From an uncultured Granulosicoccaceae bacterium (GTDB lineage Bacteria; Pseudomonadota; Gammaproteobacteria; Granulosicoccales; Granulosicoccaceae), in contig CALLLW010000064.1 of assembly GCA_938007995.1 (NCBI GenBank), positions 1 through 54,205 on the forward strand: 54,205 nt of DNA, given 5' to 3'. Shown one piece after another: positions 45,498 through 54,085 of the stretch; position 1 is the first letter of the stretch, and each line of letters starts with the position of its first letter. The translations under genes and the position numbers were made by a program. The notes below the pieces were generated by a model. That model had not been told where the DNA came from and did no database searches. It saw only the letters and a program-made list of their open reading frames with translations.

Positions 45498-46829
45498 CTA
45501 CGTTGCCTGTGCCCGAGGCAGTCCCTGCTCTTCACCCGCTTCCAGCCGGCCCTCCAGTACCTGCAATAAACTCATCACGCGACTGCGGCTAACCGGCACT
45601 GTGGTGAGCTTGGGGTAATCTTCAAACAGGCAAACGCCGGCGTCTTTGCGCTTCTCGAAGTTATGTACCGAGTCGATATTCACCAGGTAGCTGCGATGGG
45701 TGCGGTGAAAATTGTGGTCGACCAACTTACCCTCAGCCTCGGTGATCGACCAGGGGCAAAAATAAACCCCGGCTTTTGTATAGAGCTTGGTGTAGTGCCC
45801 GTCCGCTCTGACAGCCGCCACCTGAGCGGTCTCGAGATAACCAATTTTCTTGTCTTTCTCAAACGGGATTTCGATACTCGCGCTGGAGAGCGAAACCGGC
45901 GGGTTTGTGTCTGGCGCGACTGTCTGTATAGCAGCCTGTGTAGCCGGTTGCGTGGCCAGTTGCGTGGCCAGTTGCGTGGCTGGCTGAGTTGGGCCTGCAG
46001 TCTGCGGTGTGCTGGTTGATGGCCGGGCTGGCAGCAGGGCTGCTGATTGATGAGTGACCTTGTTAGAAGACGACGTCTGGGTCAAAAAACTGGTAGTGGC
46101 CAGCAGGAAGGCTCCGCATATGACAAAAGAAGCGATAGCCACCGAGATCGCCAACGTGTGGTTTGCCATCGCGACCGGCAGTTGCTGGTAGGTGTCATCC
46201 GCTTCGAAAGTAGTGCCGAGCATTGCCGCGTAGTGCACCGCTGCTACCGCGAACCCGAATACCACCGAACCCAAAACAATGTTCTGCCGCGACCGGTAAC
46301 CGTAAGCGACGCGGATTGCCGTCACCCCTGCCACTGCAGCGACCAGCATAGCCAGAATTACTGAGACAATACCGAACTGCGGCACCACCCCTCTGATCGC
46401 CAGCATGCCTACGTAGTGCATAACAATGACGCCAGCGCCGAGCATCAGACCGGCCATCAACAGCAACGCAGGCGTTCTGTTTGAAAAGTGCAGCATCAAT
46501 AACGCTGCTCCGACAACAAGAATGGCAATCAGCGCCGAGCCAAGCGTTTGCAGGGAATCGTAATACACCGGCACTGAGATCTCATGCGCCAGCATGGCGA
46601 CAAAATGCATAGACCAGATGCCGCCGCCAATAATAAAAGCCGACATCACAACCAACATTTTTCGCTTTGTTTCAGGCAACGCCGCAATATTGTTGGTAAT
46701 TGCCAGGCCGGTAAATGCTGCAACCAGTGAAACCGCGATTGAAGCAACAACCAGCACCGAATTGTGGGAGACAGCAATCAATGAACCAGCGCTCGCCGAG
46801 TGTATTCCTGATGTACAATTGTTGTGCAT
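45498..46829 (-). CDS. coxC: MHYT-LytTR sensor-regulator CoxC
   Basis: About 443 residues from the ATG at 46829; a GTG at 46862 is an alternative. The N-terminal seven-helix MHYT domain has three metal-binding motifs (WSMHFVAML, VIVMHYVGML, AVHYAAML) thought to bind copper and sense CO, O2 or NO. A Thr/Gln/Pro linker with ATQLATQ repeats (about 270-310) follows, then a C-terminal LytTR DNA-binding domain (VAAVRADGHYTKLYTKAG, RTHRSYLVNIDSVHNF). Only CoxC/CoxH proteins are known to have this layout, and they flank cox genes in carboxydotrophs. It should regulate coxMSLDEFG. Confidence 0.88.
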   Translation of the reverse strand: MHNNCTSGIHSASAGSLIAVSHNSVLVVASIAVSLVAAFTGLAITNNIAALPETKRKMLVVMSAFIIGGGIWSMHFVAMLAHEISVPVYYDSLQTLGSALIAILVVGAALLMLHFSNRTPALLLMAGLMLGAGVIVMHYVGMLAIRGVVPQFGIVSVILAMLVAAVAGVTAIRVAYGYRSRQNIVLGSVVFGFAVAAVHYAAMLGTTFEADDTYQQLPVAMANHTLAISVAIASFVICGAFLLATTSFLTQTSSSNKVTHQSAALLPARPSTSTPQTAGPTQPATQLATQLATQPATQAAIQTVAPDTNPPVSLSSASIEIPFEKDKKIGYLETAQVAAVRADGHYTKLYTKAGVYFCPWSITEAEGKLVDHNFHRTHRSYLVNIDSVHNFEKRKDAGVCLFEDYPKLTTVPVSRSRVMSLLQVLEGRLEAGEEQGLPRAQAT

Positions 46830-46894
46830 ACGGCGTGAAGCCGTCAACCCGGAAATTGCCACAGCGCGTTAAACTGCACTTATGCCGAGTACGG

Positions 46895-46900
46895 TATAAT
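46895..46900 (+). promoter_or_regulatory. Candidate -10 box of the FucU-like gene
   Basis: A perfect TATAAT, 30 bp before the start codon, in the 100-bp divergent region between coxC and the FucU-type gene. The -35 is poor (TTAAAC with a 20-bp spacer). Confidence 0.4.
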
Positions 46901-46929
46901 GTATTCCGCGCAAAAAAAGGAAGGCTACG

Positions 46930-47361
46930 ATGCTACGCAATATTAACCCGCTGTTGTCACCGGAACTGTTGTTTTGCCTGCGAGCCATGGGCCACGGAGA
47001 TGAAATCGCACTGGTCGATGCTAACTTCCCGGCAGAGTCTCTGGGCCCCGACTGTGTGCGCGCCGATGGATCAGACAACAGCGCAATATTGTCTGTGGTT
47101 CTTGAAGTCATGCCACTCGATAATTTTGTCCCCGACCCGGCTTTGTGTATGCAGGTGGTCGATAATCCAGCTGCTGTTCCCGACACGGTAAAAGACTTTC
47201 AATCGATTATTAATCAGATTGCGGATGCACCGGCAGAGATTCAATCGATCGAAAGATTTGCTTTTTATGAGCGCGCAGCCAAATCGTTTGCGGTAGTACA
47301 AACCGGTGAACGGCGGCTCTACGGCAATATCATTCTTAAGAAAGGTGTGATTAAAACCTAA
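46930..47361 (+). CDS. RbsD/FucU-family sugar mutarotase
   Basis: 143 residues. NINPLLSPELLFCLRAMGHG followed by DEIALVDANFPAES is the RbsD/FucU signature, with the catalytic His in GHGDE. The C-terminal YGNIILKKGVI is the typical end. FucU interconverts the anomers of L-fucose and RbsD those of ribose; the sequence looks closer to FucU. A strong Shine-Dalgarno (AAGGAAGG) precedes the ATG. No sugar-catabolic genes adjoin. Its stop overlaps the convergent next gene by 2 bp. Confidence 0.88.
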   Translation: MLRNINPLLSPELLFCLRAMGHGDEIALVDANFPAESLGPDCVRADGSDNSAILSVVLEVMPLDNFVPDPALCMQVVDNPAAVPDTVKDFQSIINQIADAPAEIQSIERFAFYERAAKSFAVVQTGERRLYGNIILKKGVIKT

Positions 47362-47987
47362 ACTGTATCAACGCGAACATTTCGGTATTCGTCAAAGCCA
47401 TAATACTTCGGGCGACTATCGATTCGAACATGCAGCCAGGCAACACCGCTACCCTCCGTATTCAGCCACACGGGTGACTGACCAACAATCCTTTTCAAAG
47501 AAATACCAACGACACGCCACAGCTCATTGGTTTGGTATGCCGGCGCTTCTCGAACAAAACGTGCAAGGTGGTTATAGGTGTCTTCACTTGCGCGGGGCGA
47601 CGGTACAATCAGTTCAGCATCTGCACCAAGGCTTTTGAACTTAACAATACCAGGACTACATTCATCAGGGTTGTAATATTCGGAGAACGCCTCTTTATCT
47701 GTTTGCCGATGAGTCAGGTTTAGCGCTTCAAGCAACACAAACTCAAACGGGATATCGAGGGTTTCGTTTGTCAGTGCCGGTGTTTCCAGACGATACGCTT
47801 CAAAAGGCGCACTTACCATCAGCGAATTAAAGCTCTGCCGAAAATCGCAATCATCGCTTAACAAATCAATGAAACGTCGATAGCTAATCTGATTGCCTGA
47901 TGCAAACAGCGCGTACTTGAAGAAACTGTCTCCCTGCTCGATTACTGCAGCAGTTACACTATCTTTGACCATCGAAGCCCACATCAA
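47358..47987 (-). CDS. DUF6940-like conserved protein of unknown function
   Basis: 209 residues; an inner ATG at codon 6 (MVKDSVTAAV) may be the real start. Patterns such as FFKYALFASGNQISYRRFID, then FEFVLLEALNL, WLHVRIDSRPKYYG and a conserved PxxSEDTYNHLARFV recall a family I know as DUF6940; the name is from memory. There is no signal peptide and no membrane helix, so a soluble cytoplasmic protein is expected. It lies 93 bp downstream of the carbamoyltransferase on the same strand, with short 12-bp tandem repeats between them. Function unknown. Confidence 0.7.
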   Translation of the reverse strand: MMWASMVKDSVTAAVIEQGDSFFKYALFASGNQISYRRFIDLLSDDCDFRQSFNSLMVSAPFEAYRLETPALTNETLDIPFEFVLLEALNLTHRQTDKEAFSEYYNPDECSPGIVKFKSLGADAELIVPSPRASEDTYNHLARFVREAPAYQTNELWRVVGISLKRIVGQSPVWLNTEGSGVAWLHVRIDSRPKYYGFDEYRNVRVDTV

Positions 47988-48013
47988 AATCTGTTAGCAA
48001 CTTTACCAACCAA

Positions 48014-48037
48014 CAGCCAGGCAAACAGCCAGGCAAA
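48014..48037. repeat. 12-bp tandem repeat
   Basis: Two exact copies of CAGCCAGGCAAA with a degenerate third after them, in the spacer between the carbamoyltransferase and the DUF6940-like gene. Confidence 0.8.
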
Positions 48038-48080
48038 CAGCACAGGCCAACCACCTGTGCTGATGCCACCCGATTACTAT

Positions 48081-49937
48081 TTAAGCACGTTCCTTAACCA
48101 GCTCTTCCAGATTAGGATGCGGAACCAGATAATCACCGATAGCCAGGTAATCGATATTACCCAGCAAGAATGCCCTGACAGCATCTTTCGGTGAACACAC
48201 TATCGGCTCTTCGTGCATGTTAAAGCTGGTGTTAATCACAGACGGCACGCCGGTAATTCTGTGGTAGGCACTGATAATCTTGTGAAAACTCGCATTGCTG
48301 CGCTCACTGACAAACTGTGGCCTGGCAGTTTTATCAACATGGACCGCAGCCGGGCATTTTTCTGCCATTAAATCTGTGCAGTCGAATGTGACGGTCATAA
48401 ACTCAGAGGTTTTTTCACAGCCTTCGCAGTTGTGAAACAAATTGTACTTTTCACTCTCCAGTACTGCAGGTGCAAACGGCATAAACTCAGTTCTGCCAAG
48501 CTGGTGATTCAGCCACAAGTTAACTTCAGGATCATGTGCCGAGTACAACACTGAACGATTACCCAGCGCTCTCGGGCCGTATTCCATGCGTCCGTTAAAT
48601 CTGGCAATAATATGATTCTTTGCCAGTAACTCGCCTACCGATTCTTCAACACTTGCCGGCTTGTCAAACTGAAGATCATTGGTCTTCAATTCCGCTTCGA
48701 TCTCGGCATCGGTGTAAGACGGACCGTGATAGACATTATCTACCGGCTTTGAACGTACGCTTTTATCAAATGCCAGCATTGCAGCACCGGTACCACAGCC
48801 GCCGTCACCCATGTTCGGATAAACAAACACACTGTCTACACCGTCTATCTCATGGATACGCTGATTGAGCTTTACGTTAGCGTTGACACCACCAGAAACG
48901 GCAACATTGCGAAGCCCGGTCTTTTTCACCCAGTACTCGCATACTTCCTTGGTCACTTGCTCAAGCACGGTTTGATAAGCTGCAGCAACATCCCGCTTGG
49001 CGTACTTTTGCGCCAGCGCTCTGGCGAAGTAGTAATTCATACTGGCGCGAATTTTTATATCGCCATTTTCTATAACAAACCTTTCACGCAGTATCGGCCC
49101 GAGGATCTCCGGATTACCGTAGGCGGCCAGACCGACAATCTTGCCTTCATGGCGCCCGGGCTTAAAGCCTAGTGCACTGGTGACCATTTCATAAAACTGA
49201 CCCAGTGAATTCGGAAAGGTAAATTTAATTAGTGGCGTCAGGCCGCTTTCATCACCCTGATACACACCACCGCAGTTACCGGATCCATAACCATCGAGCG
49301 TGACAAGCAGGGCTTTATCATAACCGCTTGAGTAAAACGCATTGGCTGCATGGGTATCGTGATGGTTGAAGCGCTGTAGCTTACCCTCAAGGCTGAACGC
49401 CTTTAAACCGTCCTGCAACTCGGTTGATATACGTGTGTGATCCGCAACAGCCAGCTTGACCCAGTCTGCATAAAATTTCTTATGCAAACCCCAATCGACT
49501 TTAGCATTGCTTGCCGAGTAATTATAAATCCAGTTTTTCAAAAAACCCTTGGGCGGCATGAATTCTTCTTTTTCAGCATCTAGCCCCGGGATTTGTTCAC
49601 TCAGATCCGGCTTGTAGCCATTGCTGTTGAGTTGCTTTAACGCATTGAGTGATGCACTGGTGCAGCTGCTGTTGTGAAACGCTTTGTCAATATCAACAGA
49701 CTCACGCATCAGGCGTGCTTCTTCATCTGCATCAAAAAAAGCGTAGGCTACCGTGTCTATATCTTCTGCAGTCCAACCGGTTTTTTCAAATCCCATTTTC
49801 ATGGCCAGAGTCGGAAAGCCGCCCTGTAATTTGGTACGAGTAAGGCGTTCTTCACCACAGGCGAACAAGACCTCACCATCTTCCATGAATGAAACGGTTG
49901 AATCCTTATCTAACGGACTGATACCTATAATCTTCAC
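48081..49937 (-). CDS. NodU/CmcH-type carbamoyltransferase
   Basis: 618 residues from a GTG at 49937 that overlaps the upstream stop (GTGA) and has AGGAG 8 bases before it; the longer frame adds 42 codons inside the neighbouring gene. The N-terminal Kae1-like domain has HHDTHAANAFYSSGYDKALL, VTLDGYGSGNCGGVYQG and VSGGVNANVKLN with PNMGDGGCGTGAA. The C-terminal domain has FNGRMEYGPRALGNRSVL. Such enzymes use carbamoyl phosphate and ATP to O-carbamoylate sugars or antibiotics (NodU, TobZ, CmcH). The partner gene suggests a modified saccharide as substrate, but it cannot be named. Confidence 0.9.
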   Translation of the reverse strand: MKIIGISPLDKDSTVSFMEDGEVLFACGEERLTRTKLQGGFPTLAMKMGFEKTGWTAEDIDTVAYAFFDADEEARLMRESVDIDKAFHNSSCTSASLNALKQLNSNGYKPDLSEQIPGLDAEKEEFMPPKGFLKNWIYNYSASNAKVDWGLHKKFYADWVKLAVADHTRISTELQDGLKAFSLEGKLQRFNHHDTHAANAFYSSGYDKALLVTLDGYGSGNCGGVYQGDESGLTPLIKFTFPNSLGQFYEMVTSALGFKPGRHEGKIVGLAAYGNPEILGPILRERFVIENGDIKIRASMNYYFARALAQKYAKRDVAAAYQTVLEQVTKEVCEYWVKKTGLRNVAVSGGVNANVKLNQRIHEIDGVDSVFVYPNMGDGGCGTGAAMLAFDKSVRSKPVDNVYHGPSYTDAEIEAELKTNDLQFDKPASVEESVGELLAKNHIIARFNGRMEYGPRALGNRSVLYSAHDPEVNLWLNHQLGRTEFMPFAPAVLESEKYNLFHNCEGCEKTSEFMTVTFDCTDLMAEKCPAAVHVDKTARPQFVSERSNASFHKIISAYHRITGVPSVINTSFNMHEEPIVCSPKDAVRAFLLGNIDYLAIGDYLVPHPNLEELVKERA

Positions 49938-50953
49938 GCTTGCGCTCCTGTTGGCACTTGCTGTTCCTGATATTGTTTCTCCAGTTGCTCTGCCAGTTCT
50001 GCAATAGTAACGGGGGTATAAGAGTTGTTGTTCGCCAACCAGGCAAGCACTTCTGCAACGCACTCGTTAATCTGATCAACTGACTTTTGCGAGTGGGAAT
50101 AAGGGTTGCCACCATTCATCAAAGATGAGCTGTGCAGGGTTAGTGTCACACACGGGATATTTATTTTTTCCAGAAATGTCAGCAGTGCGATCATTTCCTT
50201 TGCCGGAGTACACTCAAAGTTGAGCCAGACGCGCTGCACAATACCGGTGGAACTCAGGATTCCGTTTAGTCTGAAGTGGCGCAAAAAGCTGTGCTCGATA
50301 CGTTCGAAGGTATCAGCCCAGAACTCCATACTGTTGCGTGTATACGCGAGTGTGCAGGGTATTTCCCACATGGCAGAACCACCGGCTTCAATTGGAGCCA
50401 GACGATTTGGTTGCAGATCTCTGTCACGATAGTCCGGGGCACCATCATCAGCCCAGGTGGTGTACGGCACGACTGAGGCATCAGCAATAAACTTTCGATC
50501 CGGATGCTGTAAAAATTTTTGCACTTCAGGTCCGCAAGAGTATCGACCGCCACGAAAAGTTTTTGGTCTGCAACCATGCTCGGTAAACACCTGCCAGACC
50601 GAGTTCAGTTTGTCATGAATGACTTCTGGCGGGCTGTTGTGCAAGAAGGAATCGCGCGCCTTGTCATACTTGCCGGTAATTGGTGGCGTCAGCCATGGAT
50701 GAATATGCATGCCGAGTTCTGCATCTTTATTTGCAGTGATTTCAACAATCGTGCTGCGTGCCTGCTCCTGGTTCATCACAGACCAGTTTGTGAACCAGGT
50801 AGTCTTTGCACCGTGCGCTTTACACAATGCATAAAAATCAGGCATGAGTTCGAGATTAAGAATAGAGTGTTGACCCACCGGCCAGCCCGCATCCCAATCC
50901 CACTCTTCTTCGGTGTCTATCGTGACTGTGTAAAAGGAGGGCAAAATTTTCAC
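49934..50953 (-). CDS. Polysaccharide deacetylase-like protein (WalW type)
   Basis: 339 residues, starting with GTG. The NodB-like fold is suggested by VTIDTEEEWDWD (Asp13 and Glu15 in place of the usual double Asp), HIHPW (His83 and His85) and FRGGRYS at 133-139. WalW-like proteins of this type occur in exopolysaccharide and glycan loci. It is coupled by 4 bp to the carbamoyltransferase, so both probably act on one glycan. The catalytic set is somewhat unusual and activity is inferred. No signal peptide, so it acts in the cytoplasm. Confidence 0.75.
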   Translation of the reverse strand: MKILPSFYTVTIDTEEEWDWDAGWPVGQHSILNLELMPDFYALCKAHGAKTTWFTNWSVMNQEQARSTIVEITANKDAELGMHIHPWLTPPITGKYDKARDSFLHNSPPEVIHDKLNSVWQVFTEHGCRPKTFRGGRYSCGPEVQKFLQHPDRKFIADASVVPYTTWADDGAPDYRDRDLQPNRLAPIEAGGSAMWEIPCTLAYTRNSMEFWADTFERIEHSFLRHFRLNGILSSTGIVQRVWLNFECTPAKEMIALLTFLEKINIPCVTLTLHSSSLMNGGNPYSHSQKSVDQINECVAEVLAWLANNNSYTPVTIAELAEQLEKQYQEQQVPTGAQA

Positions 50954-51273
50954 TCAAGCTTTAGAGATGGGGAAAATCAGGCTGCACAACTTCAATCGGT
51001 TGCTAAAAACCCGTATGAACGCGCCGGTTAAAGTCTCATGAGACGCAGTTGACCATTGTCCGAAATATGACCAAGGGATTGCAAGTCAATTCGTTCAGCA
51101 AACCCTGACCTGGCCCTCATTGTCGGGCCAATTTAGAGTTTTAGATCACGCTATGTGAATTGTGACCAGCTGGAGTTGTCTCGCTGTTCAGGAATGCGAC
51201 GCTACGACCCGCTCCGTCACCTGCTGACATTCGGGCCGAAAGTTTACCACTTGCATGGCATGGGTACAGTCAG
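50954..51273. other. Intergenic region upstream of the deacetylase-carbamoyltransferase pair
   Basis: 320 bp between the sseA stop and the deacetylase start, both on the minus strand. It probably holds the promoter of the pair. There is a perfect 12-bp palindrome GTCTCATGAGAC at 51033-51044. No gene is seen. Confidence 0.5.
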
Positions 51274-52122
51274 TCAACTGTTTCGTTGTGTAACAGGTAA
51301 GTCCTGCCGCCCACCCCACTCTGTCCATGATCCGTCATAGATTGCCGAGGTGTTGATATCGATGCCGATACAATGCAAACCCAGACTCAGAATAGCCGCT
51401 GTCACTCCGGAGCCACAGGTGGTGTAAACAGGTTTGTCAGGATCGAGATCGAGATCGCTAAAGATAGCGCGGAGTTCATCATCTGACTTGAGTCTGCCTT
51501 CGTTAAGTAGATCGGTGTAAGGCAAGCATTTACTTGCGGGGATATGACCTGAGCGGAGCCCGTGCCTCGGTTCCGGCGCAGAGCCGTCAAACCGGGCCTG
51601 GGAGCGGGCGTCGAGTATTTCTGCTGAACTGGATTCTGATGCAGCGAGCACCTGCTGCGCATTAACCACACAGTGTTCGGCAAGCGATGCGCTGAGTTCA
51701 ACCGGTGCAGGCTTCACTACTCCGCTCTCGAGTTTACCGCCTGCCTGCTGCCAGGCGGGCAAACCACCATCTAGAATTCTGACATCAGCAAAACCGAATA
51801 CGGATAACGTCCACCAAACACGTGCTGCAGAGAACAAACCTTTTGAGTCATAGACAATCACTGTTTGGTGCGACTGCAGACCCAGCTTACCTACGCGGCA
51901 GGCAAAGGTTTCAGCATCAGGCAGCATATGCGGCAGATCACACGGTGTGCTGATAGCGTCGATATCAAAGAATACCGCTCCCGGTATATGCCGCTGCTGA
52001 TACTCGGCATAAGCATCACGATTTTCTGTAGGTAAGTGCCATGATGCGTCTACCACATGTACATCGGTACTGGTCAGGTTTGACTCCAACCATTCGACCG
52101 AAACCAAAGGACGGGAACTCAT
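51274..52122 (-). CDS. sseA: 3-mercaptopyruvate sulfurtransferase (tandem rhodanese)
   Basis: 282 residues with two rhodanese domains. The first is inactive (VIVYDSKGLFSAARVWW; Asp at the Cys position). The second has active Cys236 in the loop CGSGVTA, the signature that separates 3-mercaptopyruvate sulfurtransferases from thiosulfate sulfurtransferases. The N-terminal VSVEWLESNL is typical. It moves sulfur from 3-mercaptopyruvate to thiols or cyanide. Complete, ATG start; it lies 13 bp downstream of the cvfB-like gene on the same strand. Confidence 0.92.
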   Translation of the reverse strand: MSSRPLVSVEWLESNLTSTDVHVVDASWHLPTENRDAYAEYQQRHIPGAVFFDIDAISTPCDLPHMLPDAETFACRVGKLGLQSHQTVIVYDSKGLFSAARVWWTLSVFGFADVRILDGGLPAWQQAGGKLESGVVKPAPVELSASLAEHCVVNAQQVLAASESSSAEILDARSQARFDGSAPEPRHGLRSGHIPASKCLPYTDLLNEGRLKSDDELRAIFSDLDLDPDKPVYTTCGSGVTAAILSLGLHCIGIDINTSAIYDGSWTEWGGRQDLPVTQRNS

Positions 52123-52135
52123 ATTTGCTCCTTTG

Positions 52136-52969
52136 TTAAACCAGAGTGATTTTATCTTTGCTCAAGACAATCAACCTGTTTTTATACAAACCACCCAGTG
52201 CTTTTTTAAACGCCTTTTTACTGATACCAAAGGTTTTATAGATTTCTTCTGGTGGGCTTTTGTCTGTCAGACGAGACTCACCGCCGTGGCGCCTTAAAAA
52301 ACTGAGCACTTCAACTTCGGCATCAGTGCGAGCGGTGGCTCCAGGTTGTTGCAATATCAAATCGATTTTTTTATCCTCGCGTGGCGCCTTAAGGTAGCCA
52401 TGAGTAATGTCGCCAATTTGAATATCAGTGAAGACTTCGTTGTCGTACAACACACCCAGATGAGAACCATTGATTACCGCTTTGTATCCGAGATCAGTCT
52501 TTTGACAAACCAGTAATTCAACACGCTGCCCGTTTTTAAACTGATTGTTGTTTTCATCATCAAGGTATTTATATAAGCGGGTACTGGCGATCATTCGATC
52601 ACTGGTTTTATCGAGCATGGCATAGGCCACACAGCGCGAGCCTACCGCCATGTCACCGAGTTGTTCAGAGCGCGGTACAAACAGATCCGACTTCAGCCCC
52701 CAGTCGAGGAACGCACCACTATTCGTCAGAGCCACAACACTCATACAGGCGCATTCGCCCGCCATGACTCGTGGCATTGTGATTGAACCAACAAGCGTGT
52801 CGTCGCTGTCTATGTAAACGAATACGTCGAGTAGATCGCCCATAGCATGCGAGCTGGACTCTTTATCGATCAGTAGTATTTCTCCCGATTCACCACCGTC
52901 GAGATAAGTATCAAAAGCGCCAATCCGACTGACTGCTAACTGATTGGTACGGCCGAGTTTGATCATCAA
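52136..52969 (-). CDS. cvfB: CvfB/YitL-type S1 RNA-binding protein
   Basis: 277 residues. Three S1-like domains are followed by a winged helix. MSVVALTNSGAFLDWGLKSD, then LFVPRSEQ, is the S1 core; EDKKIDLILQQPG and GISKKAFKKALGGLYKNRLI with VLSKDKITLV is the C-terminal WH. The family regulates virulence in Staphylococcus and binds RNA; its role in gammaproteobacteria is not clear. Complete, starting ATG-ATG. It is the first gene of a probable two-gene unit with sseA. Confidence 0.9.
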   Translation of the reverse strand: MMIKLGRTNQLAVSRIGAFDTYLDGGESGEILLIDKESSSHAMGDLLDVFVYIDSDDTLVGSITMPRVMAGECACMSVVALTNSGAFLDWGLKSDLFVPRSEQLGDMAVGSRCVAYAMLDKTSDRMIASTRLYKYLDDENNNQFKNGQRVELLVCQKTDLGYKAVINGSHLGVLYDNEVFTDIQIGDITHGYLKAPREDKKIDLILQQPGATARTDAEVEVLSFLRRHGGESRLTDKSPPEEIYKTFGISKKAFKKALGGLYKNRLIVLSKDKITLV

Positions 52970-53051
52970 ATGTTTCTTCAGTTAACTACGTTTAGCTTGC
53001 AATGACAGGTAGTGCAATCACACTCGCATAGTCAGCAGATTGTATGTTTTG

Positions 53052-53939
53052 TTACTGCATTCTGGTAAAGATAAAACTACCTACCGAAGGCTGACCTTCC
53101 AGAAAGTCAGAATCGGATGGAAACGAATTGACCAGCCCGATCGGTGATCTCGGTATATCTTCATCCGGCGAGGTGTATCTTTCACCGCCATCAGTGCCGG
53201 AATCATATAAATTTAAATCAACCGTTACCGAATCTATGAAGCTGCCGTTCTGATTGACCATCTGCAGACCATGAACACCGACAAACCAGTCCGGGCTTGG
53301 CGCCAGCATAGATACCAGTGTCACCAGCGGGTAATCACGATTAACTAAAAACTCAACGGCAATGGCACCGGGCGACTCGGCAACACCACCGCCTTCTATA
53401 CTCGACAACACATACCCCTGATCGGTGGCTGCCTGAATTTCGTTTAACAAAGGTCCGGTGCCACCGGTTTCAGCCATCACTTCAATACCGTCAGATGCAT
53501 TTTGACCCGGCTCCCACAGGATAACCTGCTCGTTGTGAACCGCACCGGTAAGCGGTGAGAAATGCGGATTGGATGGAAAATTAACCGGGTGGGTCTCTTC
53601 ACTCCACGAGGCGACAAAACGAACGGAATAAAGCGCCTCTGACGCTTCGCTGGCTACCGGAGACACCAGTTCGTTATTATCAGTGTCCGCACTTGCCTCA
53701 TTGCTTGCTCCGTTATTGGCTTCATTGCCGGTTGCATCGCTGTCGATGGTCTCGCTGCCCGCTCCTGTGGCATTGTCAGATGAGCTACCACTATCGACAG
53801 CGCCGTCAGTGCCAGTCGCACCGGTATTCTCTGCAGTATCCACCAGCACCACATCACTATCAGATCCGCAGCCAGCTGTCAGGTAAAGTGCTGTAAACAC
53901 CAAAGTGGCAGCTGAAGTTCTTTTCATACGCATTGACAT
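53052..53939 (-). CDS. Spondin-domain lipoprotein
   Basis: About 295 residues from the ATG at 53939 (GAGG nine bases before); the open frame goes on 17 codons. The lipobox is LTAGC (Cys at about residue 24). A linker of about 75 residues rich in Asn, Asp, Ser and Thr follows. Then comes a spondin-N domain: RFVASWSEETHPVNFPSNPH, SPLTGAVHNEQVILWEPG and APSPDWFVGVHGL. Bacterial spondin-N proteins are surface or periplasmic and often occur in marine bacteria; their partners are unknown. It appears monocistronic. Confidence 0.85.
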   Translation of the reverse strand: MSMRMKRTSAATLVFTALYLTAGCGSDSDVVLVDTAENTGATGTDGAVDSGSSSDNATGAGSETIDSDATGNEANNGASNEASADTDNNELVSPVASEASEALYSVRFVASWSEETHPVNFPSNPHFSPLTGAVHNEQVILWEPGQNASDGIEVMAETGGTGPLLNEIQAATDQGYVLSSIEGGGVAESPGAIAVEFLVNRDYPLVTLVSMLAPSPDWFVGVHGLQMVNQNGSFIDSVTVDLNLYDSGTDGGERYTSPDEDIPRSPIGLVNSFPSDSDFLEGQPSVGSFIFTRMQ

Positions 53940-54085
53940 TCTTAAACGCCTCGCAAAGTCGACAGGGATTGACACAGCTTTCACGTCCATGATGCCACAC
54001 TGGAGCGTGTTTGATAACTTGCTAAGCAGGGTTAGCCGAAGAGCTCAGGCAAACATATGCAACACCACTACTGTCCCGTTAACTT

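Noticed and set aside
51033..51044. Palindrome GTCTCATGAGAC as an operator
   Set aside because: A single 12-bp palindrome in 320 bp without a linked regulator or promoter boxes is weak evidence.
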